From: Luidia sarsii
Taxonomy: Eukaryota > Echinodermata > Asteroidea > Paxillosida > Luidiidae
DNA: 64,000 nt
NCBI GenBank assembly: GCA_949987565.1
Contig: OX465103.1
Location: 11,439,032-11,503,031 of the forward strand
Direction: 5' to 3'
Part shown: positions 43,601 through 53,400 of the stretch, piece by piece
Position numbering within the stretch: the first letter of the stretch is position 1
Layout of the letters: every line of letters begins with the position of its first letter
Made by a program: the position numbers and the translations under genes
Notes under the pieces: generated by a model
The model's database searches: none
What the model was told of the DNA's origin: nothing
Seen by the model: the letters and a program-made list of their open reading frames with translations, nothing else

Positions 43601-44466
43601 ATTCAACATATTGGACTAGGTCTCCACCAGGCACTAGATTCGCGCCCACAACCTGTCGCTCAGGATCTGGCTGTGGTTTTTGGCTACATCTTGAAGACCC
43701 TACCTTCTAAAAAGAAAAAAAAAAGGTTTGACTTGACTGGGATTTGAACCCTGGCCCCTGGTTTACCATACCAGCACCTGAGTTATCAAATCTGAACTGG
43801 GGAATCGAACCCCAGACCCACACAGAACAAAAACATTTGTCAACCAATGGTAGAGTGCTGGTCATATATTATATATATTTTTATGAACATTTGCCCAAAA
43901 CAAGGCTAAAAAGCCACTCAATGTTAAGGGCTAAGGAAAGAAGGAGATGGAGAGGGCCTCAGGAAGGCTGGAGATAGGAATTAACATTCCTTTTAATAAG
44001 GGCGAGATCGTAGGCAGGGGGAAAACAAGAACCAGGAAGGGAATTCCAGATGGAGGCAGAACGAGGGGAAAAGCAGTTCCGATACCAGCACTACTGGTCA
44101 ATTTTTTATGGGCTTCTGATTCAAACTCTGATTCATAAATTCTATTTATTTTGGGCTCAACCAATCATTTTTTTTCTCGTTCTCCCCCTCCATCCAATAG
44201 TGTTTTCAATTTGTGCTGATTTTTTTTCTTTTCTTTTTTTTCTTCTGAAGTCCAAGTGCATGTACGTCTTTGGCGGGGTGACCAGTCTGGAGGACAGCCG
44301 TCGTACCAACCACATCTTCCGCCTCTGGCTGGCCACGCCGTCCCTGGCAGAGCTGTGCCTGGGCCGGGTGCTGTCCCTGCTGCCCGACAGGACGGAGGAG
44401 AGCCTGGCACAGCTCCGGGAGCTGGGCGTGCCGGCGAACATCATGGCCAGACTGAAGCACGTCTAA
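37547..44466 (+). CDS. KLHDC10: Kelch domain-containing protein 10 (Cul2-type substrate receptor)
   Basis: Eight exons (37547-37628, 38760-38902, 39631-39715, 40270-40424, 40926-41189, 41708-41819, 42722-42861, 44251-44466) join in frame to 398 aa; human KLHDC10 is 442 aa and differs mainly at the N-terminus. Kelch blades show at LFVCGGY, LLFYGGT, LYVFGGC, IYLVGSS, VYICGGH and MYVFGGV; the fourth has GS where the GG doublet is expected. Near the C-terminus, SLAELCLGRV (residues 358-367) fits the BC-box pattern S-L-xxx-C-xxx-hydrophobic, followed by LLP, as expected for binding Elongin B/C and Cul2. The family recognises C-terminal degrons, and human KLHDC10 acts on alanine-tailed products of ribosome quality control. 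The ATG at 37547 sits in AACAAGATGG, a strong context, and leads straight into the kelch domain. Confidence 0.95.
38095..38190. repeat. TAGTAC-rich palindromic simple repeat
   Basis: TACTACTACTAGTACTAAGT and TAGTACTAGTACTAGTAGTA strings form a near-perfect fold-back in KLHDC10 intron 1. Confidence 0.85.
38760..38902 (+). CDS. KLHDC10: KLHDC10 exon 2 (kelch blade 1)
   Basis: The acceptor is TTTTATAAG and the donor GTAGGT. It encodes PYPRSGHCCATDGVNLFVCG and continues GYHPEHC. This matches the family start P-A-R-S-G-H-R-C followed by LYVFGGYNP. Forty-seven codons follow the split codon. Confidence 0.92.
39631..39715 (+). CDS. KLHDC10: KLHDC10 exon 3
   Basis: The acceptor is TTCTGTAG and the donor GTGAGT. 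It encodes LWCFNLATETWREVKTVGNA and continues PVETASMS, matching the ELWRYHFATGVW...ELASMS segment of the human protein. Ends in phase 1. Confidence 0.92.
39880..40130 (+). repeat. KLHDC10: GCTTGCTTGTATGCTTGCAT repeat in KLHDC10 intron 3
   Basis: A 4-bp based GCTT/GCAT/GTAT array that fills much of the 554-bp intron between exons 3 and 4. Large frames over it on both strands (rich in A, C and L or in K, Q, A and S) are repeat by-products. Confidence 0.9.
40270..40424 (+). CDS. KLHDC10: KLHDC10 exon 4 (kelch blade 2)
   Basis: The acceptor is TTGTCAG and the donor GTCAGT. It encodes LLSGHTLLFYGGTTYPWG, then SNDNVIVFTLKDRTWSALNC and GQRPPGKYGQ. These correspond to the second kelch repeat and the G-Q-A-M-A junction of the family. 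Confidence 0.94.
40611..40800. repeat. GACGTTTCGATCC family in KLHDC10 intron 4
   Basis: GTCCTGCTAGGATCGAAACG at 40618 and CAACGTTTCGATCCTGGCAG at about 40751 form inverted arms around GTCATTTTAGTCGGTAAAGC. Confidence 0.8.
40926..41189 (+). CDS. KLHDC10: KLHDC10 exon 5 (kelch blades 3-4)
   Basis: The acceptor is CGGGCAG and the donor GTGCCA. It encodes AMALIQGCLYVFGGCRRITQ, then the very GC-rich segment LHGLDLRGLSWSLL, and RHGLAHHGSKIYLVGSSWKE. The last blade has GS in place of the usual GG doublet. It is 88 codons in phase 0. Confidence 0.94.
41708..41819 (+). CDS. KLHDC10: KLHDC10 exon 6
   Basis: The acceptor is CTTGCAG and the donor GTGAGA. It encodes IHVYNLETRSWSMEETRQSR and continues DGYPLRRQYHSCVQWQN. 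It matches human IHAYNLETNAW...RRCHSCVQ. Confidence 0.94.
41966..42056. repeat. TTTGCGGTGACACCATG hairpin family copy
   Basis: A 91-bp hairpin: TATAGGAGGGTTTGCGGTGA pairs with GTCACTGCAAACCCTCCTATA at its right end, with GAGAGACTTTATAC pairing internally. Confidence 0.85.
42095..42185. repeat. Diverged GACGTTTCGATCC family copy
   Basis: TTTTGATCCTAGCAGGACC and GGTCCTGCTAGTATTGAAAC form inverted arms separated by a few bases. Confidence 0.75.
42722..42861 (+). CDS. KLHDC10: KLHDC10 exon 7 (kelch blade 5)
   Basis: The acceptor is CCCTGCAG and the donor GTGAGT. It encodes VYICGGHNRQVVFQDVWKLE, then LPRLQWTQL and FFHSAAITA, matching VFICGGYNGEVILGDIWKLN in human. Confidence 0.95.
42915..43336. 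mobile_element. TIR element B copy 1 (TGTGACCCGGCACAGC)
   Basis: Ends TGTGACCCGGCACAGC and GCTGTGCCAGGTCACA are inverted. Interior ATCATTTGAAAGCTAATGGT and CACTTTTTGAGTAAACA are shared with 56046-56304, and a long A/T run lies near 43005. About 420 bp. Confidence 0.8.
43725..43860 (-). repeat. tRNA-like SINE fragment (minus)
   Basis: TGACTGGGATTTGAACCCTGG and GGGAATCGAACCCCAG are complements of box-B-like sequences, and ACCATACCAGCACCTGAGTT resembles the anticodon-to-box-A part of the SINE at 44905. Confidence 0.5.
44251..44466 (+). CDS. KLHDC10: KLHDC10 exon 8 (blade 6, BC box, stop)
   Basis: The acceptor is TTCTGAAG after a long pyrimidine tract. It encodes SKCMYVFGGVTSLEDSRRTN, HIFRLWLATPSLAELCLGRV and a leucine-rich end with LGVPANIMARLKHV, then TAA. 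The C-terminal pattern L-G-x-x-x-x-x-x-R-L-K matches the human end. Confidence 0.95.
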   Translation, partial: SKCMYVFGGVTSLEDSRRTNHIFRLWLATPSLAELCLGRVLSLLPDRTEESLAQLRELGVPANIMARLKHV

Positions 44467-44592
44467 GCGCCCAGCCTTGCAAAGACGACAAAACAGATCC
44501 CTCTAGAATACCCCGAGCTGTATTATCTCCGAGCTCCCGCACGTTTTCCCCCGGGGAGACTCACCGAGGCAGTGGGTTCGTTATAATACAGT

Positions 44593-44675
44593 GAGGGTTT
44601 GCGGTGACGCCACGTATGAGATCTCTTCCTAAAGAAGAGGTGTGTGGTTCTGAAAAGAACCTGAGTGGTAACTCG
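44593..44675. repeat. TTTGCGGTGACACC hairpin family, half copy
   Basis: GAGGGTTTGCGGTGACGCCA continues to AGAGGTGTGTGGTTCTGAAA and AGAACCTGAGTGGTAACT, matching one arm of 29083-29264. The second arm is missing. Confidence 0.7.
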
Positions 44676-44904
44676 ACGTTCCGGCCAGTATGCTCTGGCC
44701 GTCATCAGGAGAATGCCTTGGACTGGGTGGTGGCGCAGCTAATATGCCGGTGATCGCTGAGGCGGGAAGGCGGGAAGGATAATCCTCCTGGGAGGGTATA
44801 ATCCTACATGGGGGATAATCCCTAGTGGGGCAGTGGGTGGGGTAATTCATTGTGCACCATTTCTAGTTCAGTACGGACAGCTTCTAAACAGGATTACAAC
44901 CTAA

Positions 44905-45165
44905 ACTGAGAAATTTGCAAAGAAAACTTTGACTGGACTGGGACTTGGGCCCGAGACCTTTGGATTAACGTACCAGCACTCTTCCCATCTGAGCTATCCA
45001 GCCCTTATACGGTGGCCTTCTCAAATAGTCAGCTACTCTTTGCTGGGGTGGGGGTGCCAGTCAGAAGCAATTCAACCATTAACTGCCGTATATCTCCAGG
45101 GATCACACCCCCCGCTTTCGTTCAGATGCAAACAACCAAATGTTGTAAACCTAGCTACAGCAGCT
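44905..45165 (-). mobile_element. tRNA-derived SINE, near full copy (minus)
   Basis: Reverse complement shows GGCTGGATAGCTCAGATGG (box A), a box-B-like region and flanking modules shared with 4680-4960: AAGCGGGG..GTGTGATCCC and CTGGAGATATACGGCAGTTA. It lies downstream of KLHDC10, in its likely 3' UTR. Confidence 0.8.
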
Positions 45166-45399
45166 CAATGACCATTGTGAATCACTATTGTGAATCACCC
45201 TCATTGAAAACCTCTGCTGTACTTTATATTCATCTTAGTATTTATATCTGCAGTCATTATTTAAAGTATGTATATACATATGAGTATTTCTTTTTTTTTT
45301 CTTCTTCTTTTTTTTTTTTGGGGGGGGGGGTAGGTGTGAGTGATATACCATTTACTAACCCTAACTCTAGGTTTTAGAATTGAGCACCATAACATCAGT

Positions 45400-45405
45400 A
45401 ATAAA
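45400..45405 (+). terminator. KLHDC10: Candidate KLHDC10 poly(A) signal
   Basis: An AATAAA lies about 0.93 kb after the KLHDC10 stop, beyond a minus-oriented SINE at 44905-45165. No transcript evidence is available, and an earlier variant signal could be used. Confidence 0.25.
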
Positions 45406-45793
45406 AATATGTTCTGAACAACAACGTAAACGATGATGTCGCATTGAGGCTTTTTCTTTGGCCGTTTGCGAAATTGTTATTCCATGTTTGACGTCGACTT
45501 TGTCCCTTGAATTATTCACTCGTGAAAGGAAACTTGAAGGTGAGTTAAGGAGGAATCACATCACATTCACAAGTTTCACATACGAGGATAGCTATCACAG
45601 TGATCTAGGGCCACATTGAGATGTAAGTGGAAGAGTTCAGTGGAAAGACTACGGGCATTGTCAGCTGAACAAGCTATGAAGGCTATGGCTAAGGCTTGCT
45701 AGGAGTGTTGCTACGCATGTGTAGCCTGTAGCTCGGTGCAGCCCCATTGCCCATAGCAACAGCTGTAGCCATTTTGTTGGCTCTGAGGTAACG

Positions 45794-46139
45794 TATTAAA
45801 AACGCAGTGGCTATTGTTACGGCAGCCGTAACGCAGTTTCCATTTTCTATAGTTACGGCACTGCAACTGCGCAAGCGCGAGGACACGTGAGAGTTTCTTA
45901 TATACATGATTGTAAAAGATGCCTTTTCGCATTCCGATAATTACAGGGATATTGCTTCAAGACAATATTATGTGCCTACAGCCAGAGAATTGCCCATGTT
46001 TGAGATGACGCTGCCTGTGCATGTGGGATTTATACCCCATGCAACAATGTCCTCGCGCTTGTGCAGTTGCAGTGCCGTAACTATAGAAAATGGAAATTGC
46101 GTTACGGCTGCTGTAACAATAGCCACTGCGTATTAAAAA
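45794..46139. mobile_element. Long-TIR foldback element C, copy 1, with 9-bp TSD
   Basis: TATTAAAAA flanks both ends (45794-45802 and 46131-46139). Inside, arms of about 80 bp are inverted: CGCAGTGGCTATTGTTACGG at the left and CCGTAACAATAGCCACTGCG (with one substitution) at the right. Both run inwards to GTTGCAGTGCCGTAACTATA and its complement. Direct 9-bp flanks with long inverted repeats are typical of Mutator-like elements. Confidence 0.88.
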
Positions 46140-47270
46140 ACAACTGACAATGTGCACTTGGATCCAAACTTCTCAGGAATAAGGTTCAGTCAAGGGGATT
46201 TCTAAATAATGACCATTATTTGACCAAGTGTATGTAAATAACACCAGCTGGTGTAGAATTTTGCCTATAGCTGCACCTGCACTTTGCAAGCAGGAGCTGT
46301 GGTTGGGAAAACCCTGCTGCTATTTCATGTTTTGAAATGTTCAGTGAACCCCCATTGCATACATTACAGATGGAAGTGAGTGTACAAATCAAGGTAAAAA
46401 GCTGAATTAGGTCTATACATTTCTCACATCGAAATGCTGGTTTTTATTCTTGTTTTATGGACAACAAACCATTCTTTCTGTATTGAAGAGCAACTGAGGA
46501 AATAGAATGCACCTACCGGTAGGAAACAAAAAACAAACTGAAAATTATGAAACTTTTACAAGGAACAAGTGGAACCCTTCTTAGAAGAGTGTTTACGGTT
46601 ATATAATAAAAAAAAACTCAAGTGTTATATAATAAGAAGATTCAATCGTCATCATTTTAAAGTTTTACAAACATTCATTGCATTTTACATTATTTGCAAA
46701 TAAAATCCCCAAACTAGATTTCTTCTTTTTCCATATTTACCCCATTGTTTTGAATGACGCGTTAACTGCTGAATAGCATGGGCAGGGTTTGACACAAATA
46801 TTTTGTTTGTCCTTGTGGGGATAAAACAAAACTGAATATCTGTGGGACTATCTTGCTTAGGCGCCATTTGCATCAAATTGCAAATGGGGCTGAATGGGTA
46901 TTATGAATGTGATGTCATTTGTATCCATTTTTTTTATTTTCCAAAATCATGTCCAGTGCTATGTTTTGAAATAGAAATGTACCCGTTAATTCGGGAGAAA
47001 ACTTGCCGGGAATTTAATATCAGAGTAATATGGCCATGTCCTTGGCTCTTAAGTGATTTTTTGTCGGTGTTCTTGTTGGGTTGATAGATAATAAGTGAAT
47101 AAATGAAGCTTGATGAATTTTAATTTTGCACTCGCCTACCCCTTTTTCACCCGCTATCATTTTGCGGCCGCATGAGGGCGCTCTTCTTTATGTTGGTTAC
47201 AAATTAATGTGCAAGCAAAATGCCTAGTTCTCGATGCCGTCGGTAGTTAGGCCCACCCTGCCTCGATAAA

Positions 47271-47473
47271 ATGTCCGTCTTTCGCCGCATTTACGCCACT
47301 GAAATCTGGTCGTCCGTCATTCTCCTCTTGCTCGTCCGTAGCCACTGCCTCGGAAATCTGACCCAATTTCTGGATGGCGTGGAGCTCGAAATAAACAAGC
47401 TGGCGTCGAAAACACTGAGCTTGCATCGGGGCAAATGCCGCGACGCACTGGACTGCACTTCCGTGTTCGACAA
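47271..47473 (+). CDS. VWA/Cache gene exon 1 (signal peptide)
   Basis: The ATG (A at -3) opens a frame with a hydrophobic core VILLLLV and a likely cleavage site near SHCLG. A sequon NLT and CRDALDC follow. The donor is GTAAGG in phase 2. Confidence 0.8.
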
Positions 47474-50400
47474 GTAAGGACTATTCCGTTCGGCTTCCCG
47501 AACCAAGTACCTGTGGTTTTTTTTTGCCGATCTTTGCAAATGTAAATTGCAACGAGGTCTCGAAATTCCGCTCTTAAGAATTATATGTGATTTGTGTGCT
47601 GAAGGTTGAAGTATGTCACCGAAATGCGCAAATTTAGTAACCTTTTTTTCCCGGCCGAGTACGTAAACAAACGTGACATTATTTTGACAGGTGTATTTTG
47701 ACAGGTGAGATTCATTTGAGCAATCGGAACTCCGTCACTTATCACTTTGTTATCAGTATCACGTAGCAGGGACGGGAGTCTTGTCCAAATAAATGCCGAA
47801 CTGGGGTAGTCCGAATAACTTGGACCCGACAAGTCACCCTTTTTTTTTACACAGTGGCTGTTGTTACGGCAGTCGTCCGTGTGGTTCCCTGACTTCACAG
47901 TATTTGTCAGGATGTTTAGCTCTTGGAACCAGACTATCAGCCAATACAATTAGTAATAGACTAGTTCAACCAGCCTGCAATGCTGACGAAATACAATCAA
48001 GTCAGGGAACCACACGGACGACTGCCGTAACAATAGCCACTGCATTTTTTTTAAGCGAATTTTGAAATTTTGAGATTCGGGTGACTGTACAATCTCAAAA
48101 TTTCAAAATTCGATAACTGGGGTGGGTATGCCATCAATGCTTGGCACACGCCCTTTTGTGATTTTGTAGATTTTAGCTGTGCATGACATTGTGAGACGGA
48201 GTGTTTGTATTTAGTGTTTGGTCTAGTCCGAGTAACTTGGACTCGACAAGTCACCCTTTTTTTATCGAATTTTGAAATTTTGAGTCTCGGGTGACTGTCA
48301 CCCGAAACTCAAAATTTCAAAATTTGATAAAAAAGGGTGACTTGTCGGGAACAAGTTACTCGGACTATGTTTAGTCCTACTCCTTGTCCGAGCACCTGCA
48401 TGGTCCGAGTAACTTGGACCCGACAACTCACCCTTTTTTTATTGAAATTTGGAATTTGGAGGGTCTGTTTTGGGCCTGTTGTCTACATACAAAAAATAAT
48501 TGGTCTATTTTGGACTCAGTTATCTTTATTTTGGACTGTGAATGGCAGATACCACAGATGATGAATAACGTCCTTGAACTGTCTACTCCCAGAAATAGCT
48601 TTGCTTGCACCACTGACGCCATCGGTGAGGAAGGCTCCTTCTGCTCCACAGACCAGGGCACTGCCTACTATACCTCCAAGCCTGGCTGCTCACAGTGCAG
48701 AAATAGGTACCTACAATAAGTCCAATTGGTGCACTGGAGTAGATTCCCTGTGCATAGCACTGCATGCATGAGTACATGATACAAGGCCACTCAAATGATA
48801 CCTTGTTTGTGGTGTATTCTTGGAATAGACCCTTTTCAGGTTCTAATGATGTTGTATTTTTTTTTTACAAGGACAATAACGAACTTAAAAAGTGAAGTTT
48901 GTTCAATTATAGTCACAAAAATCTTTTGGCAAATTGCATACCCTTTCATTATGAGAAAGGTCCTGCTAGGATCAAAACGTCAGGCCCGCTTAATTTTGAG
49001 ATTTGTATTTTGGTAATTTTAGTCAGTAAGCAGTTTGCAACATTTTTGTATATCATCTCGTTTGTTTCTTAAACATGGTGCTCGTGCAGGTTTTAAGCTT
49101 GTGAGTATGACTTTGACATTGTATTTCCCATTGTTTCACATCTAAGATGCCAGCGTGGTGGTGGTACACAACCAATTGTGGTTTCTGTTGCATGATCCTG
49201 TGATGACATCACAAGTTTGCTCATGTATATTGAATAAGCATAAAAACCGAAATGCGGCCCCAGAATCAGTGTGAAAAACCAGTTTGGTTGTTAGCAACAT
49301 TGCAAAACAGTTCTGTAGCATGGATTGAAGTGATCAAATGTCTATTGCAAAGACTCTTTAAAGGGATAGCACAACATTGGTCGAGGTCAAAGAATAGCAA
49401 ATATACTTTGTCTGATCTAACTTAATGCATAAAATAGCAAACCTGTGAAAATTTCAGCTCAATCCGCAACCCAGTCTTGAGAAAATATTTATTTCGCAAA
49501 AATGCAGCATGCAACAAATTGTTATGAAAAAAATGTTTAGATCTCGGTGAGATGTAAACGATCTTTTTACCAAAATAGAACATTTTAGGCAGAAATATTT
49601 CACTGCGAGGTTTCTACTATAACCATCTTCAAACTTCAAGTTTCATGTTAATCTGTGAACATTTCTGTTTTTCGATCTTACCAATAATGTGTGGGGGCTT
49701 TAAGACTATGTACACTAGAAAGCAGTTCTGGCTTTGAATCTGGACATCTAAGCTGCCTGCGTTCCGTCTTAGCAGGCAATGAGGCAAAGCACTGTAACTA
49801 CACATTGAATAGGGAAGGGAATAATGGAAGTACACAATGTAGTACAGTATGTAGACTTCTTGATGCAGCAAAGCTCACCGCACCCATGTACATGTTCCTC
49901 TCTCTTCAAGGCGTCTGAACAAAGCTAAGTCTGTGGTCCGAACTGCCAGCAGTGAGTGCACCTGCCAAGATAATCTCAATGCTGATATTTGCTGGACTGA
50001 AGGTAAGTGATTATATACCCATAGTGACATTTGTGATCTAATATGGTATAATGAGGCATCTACTCCAAAAGTCCCTTTTCGAGTACGTAGTAAATGTCAA
50101 AGTATTGTCAAAATGCATGTCAAAATCCATTTTGATTATTTTGCATTTTCGAAAAGCTCATGCATAAGACAGTCATCTGTTCGAAGGAATTTTTCAAAAA
50201 TTTCTGTAAAATTTGAAAAAATTGGGGAATTTGTAAATGTGTCTGCGCATACATGTATGCTGCAATCACTGTCGGCACACCCTGTGCATGACCTCAATCT
50301 TTATTTAAGCCGTTTTTCTTGAAATGTGGTTTCCTTGACTGCGCGTTGGATGGACAAATTTGTTGCATCGTAACTTGGGATTTATTGAAATAAATGTTAT

Positions 50401-53400
50401 TTTATTGGAAAGATAATGAGGTACTCTTTGTAGTGGCGGGAAAATCTCAAAAACTCAAATTTGGATGAGAATCCTCATTATGCTGTACTGGGTCAATTGT
50501 GGAACATTTTTGAGATGCTGTTTTCCAATTTGCTATTCTGCATTCTAATTGATCTGTCTTCCTTCTTCCGCAGGTATTGAGGAAGATTTGAAAAATACCA
50601 ACCTTCCTGGGTTGCTATGGCAACAGATTGCCTCAACAAATGGATTCACAAGGTAGGCTTCTGGAATAATTAATTCAAGAAAGAGAGGAATCTTGTAGAT
50701 ATGATTTTTATTCAACATTGTCGCTGAGCACAAATAGAGATTGAGTTATCTAGCTCTGACATTTTTGGGAGGAGGGGCTGTGTAAAAACAATAAAGAGGA
50801 AGGTTGACAGAACCATAAGCTGTTGCTACTGGTTTTTCACAGTTTGTATGATTCCACTTACCAATACAATGGTGACTTGTTGACCATGTACAACCACCTA
50901 GATGCTTAAGATGATCCGCCGTTTCCTTTGTGCTCGCTGTCCCCCACGATCACAAAAGATCGATCACCTCATGTGGTAATCAATCTTCTTCTAATGCCGT
51001 TCCCCGTCTCTGGAATTTACTGCCGCTCAATATTCGTTCTATCCATTCAATCTCCGAGTTCAAAGCTGCCCTGAAATACCCCTTCTTTAGGGACATTAAG
51101 TAAATACAAAAAAAAACTGCTCACTGACTAAAATGACCTGCAATACATAAATCTCAAAAGTTAGAGGGTCTGAAGTTTCGATCCTAAGCAGGACCTTTGG
51201 ATCGAAATGTCAGGTTCTTTGTTTACAGTTAGAATTGTTAAAAACAATTTTTCTTGTACTGCACAATGAGCATCTCTTGAGGTGGGTACCGGCAGGCTAT
51301 CAATGCCCTGTTATTATTATGATGATTTTGAATCTGGGCCCAATTTCATAGAGCCGCTTAAGCGTGAAAATCTGCTAAGCAGGAAAAGTCGTCCTCGTGT
51401 AAGCAGGATTACAAACTGCCCTGCGATGTGACATCCATTGCTTTTGACTTGTATTCCACTCTCTTTACTTAGCGTGAAACAAAAGTGAAGTTTGGGTAGG
51501 CAAGGGGATCCTGTGGCTCATGAGTTTTTCTGCTTAAGCACATTTTGACGCTTAAGCGGCTGTATGAAATTGGTCCCTGATACCTTGATCTGCTCAGGTT
51601 GTATCCGGGCTGTGCCCAGGAGGAGTGCCACAGCTATGACCCTCGCCTGCGCGCCTGGTTCGTGGCCGCCTCGGCGGGGCCCCGGGACGTGGTCATCCTC
51701 ATCGACTCCAGCTCCTCCATGAGTCTGGTGCCGCGCAGCCGTCAGGAGACCAACCTCTCCCTGATGGAGCTGGCCATCCAGGCCGTCAAGCACGTGCTCA
51801 GCACCCTGACGCTGGTCGGTGAGTGGCCCCCGTAACCAGACAGACGTCCTTACTCTCAGCTCGTGCCGCTACGTGAAGCTAGACCCCGTCGCTCAGGGAC
51901 CAATTTCATAGAGCCACTTAAACACCAATATTTGCTTTTAAAAAGGTCTAAAGAAATGGGATTTGAAAAAGAGCTAAAAACTCTCCTGAGGTAATGTTCA
52001 CAATATAATCAATACAGGCTTGATTTTATAAAAAATTGTTAGCGTCTAATTTCGCACGAAAACATTAAAAAAAGCCCATGTTTGCCCAACCCCCCAAAAT
52101 TCCCCCTATGAGCATGTGACGTCACATACAGACCAAAAGCAGCCGAACGAGGCGATCTAAATGCTGAGACAATAAAGTGCGCTACTGCGCATGTGACTGT
52201 GTGGTGTTTACGGCTGATAGACAATAGAGACAATGCAGGGCCAGTGCAAAGCGCACGACCTCAAGGCTGACCACAAATTCTGTATGTGACGTAGTACGTT
52301 CGTCTCCAAAGTGGGGGGCCCAATTTTCGGACCAAAGTATAGCTTTTTTTTGTTGCTAAATTAATCATTTTTGGTTTCAGAAAGGATAGACACGTTTATT
52401 TTACCCCAAGTTAATTTTGATTTCTGTAAACCTTTAAGCACAAAAAGTCACGATTCATAGGATCACCCTGCCAACCCAGACCTCACTTTGGTTTCATGCT
52501 AAGTAAAGCAGGAAGTGCTGCATGACTTTGACAGATTATAGCCCCAATACTAAATGAAGCATGGTCGTGCTGTTTTTAAGGTCCACCTTGGGTCAATAGT
52601 GTTGATGGTATTACGGATTACTACCAGCAGAGTGTGACAATGTCAACTATTAAGTAACTCATTAAGTAACATTGCCCACAGTCTGTGGCCACTAGTCACC
52701 TTAAAGAAAGGTAAAATGTGCAATCAGCATTACATGAAGTATGTGTAGCACTTGACAATCTGATTTCAACCAAGGACAATTCTTCACGCTTTGATCTGCC
52801 CTGATCCGATGTGTCATCTTTTCTGGTGATTGCAGATTACGTTGCCGTGGCCAGATTTTCCACAGAGGCCAAACAGGTCACCGTCAATGATATTTACACA
52901 CTGGTACAAGCAACACGGAGCAACATCATGGGCCTGATAGTGAGTACCTACCTACATTGAACCTACTCTTATCCGACATACTGGACCTATGTTACCTACC
53001 GAGCCTCTCAAAGTACATGTAGCCCATACTTCACTTGGCCAAAAGCTTAAAGGTGATGGACTGCCTCGTGTTTGGTAGGCTGGTTATAATCCTGTAAATG
53101 GTCTCACAATTCATAGAATGATATCTCATTAACTTCTCTTTCGACACAAAGCCTTTTAATAATCTGTGTCAAGGAAAATCTGTGTCAAGGAAAATCTGTG
53201 TCAAGGAAAATCTGTGTCAAGGAAAATCTGTGTCAAGGAATATTCTTCTTGTGAAGGAATAGCTGCCTGTCGTGAAATAGCCTACATTTTTGTCAAAGAA
53301 TAGCCGTGGTGTCTAGCATCAGTCATCAGTCCGGAGTCTTGATGTTAAGGGATAGACTGCATATAGCATATGTTGTTGAGGAATGATCAGTGGACCCCTC

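Larger units (their letters stand above)
44467..47270. other. Spacer between KLHDC10 and the VWA/Cache gene
   Basis: Holds a TTTGCGGTGACACC hairpin fragment (44593-44675), a minus-oriented SINE (44905-45165), a C/T and poly-G tract (about 45290-45332), and the foldback element with 9-bp target duplications (45794-46139). The remaining sequence to 47270 shows no coding signal; the last 150 bases are mildly CpG-rich and may be promoter. Confidence 0.6.

Noticed and set aside
48384..48592. Upstream extension of VWA/Cache exon 2
   Set aside because: The frame is open upstream, but acceptors at 48550 and 48560 give the wrong phase for exon 1; only the CTCCCAG acceptor at 48592 keeps the frame.
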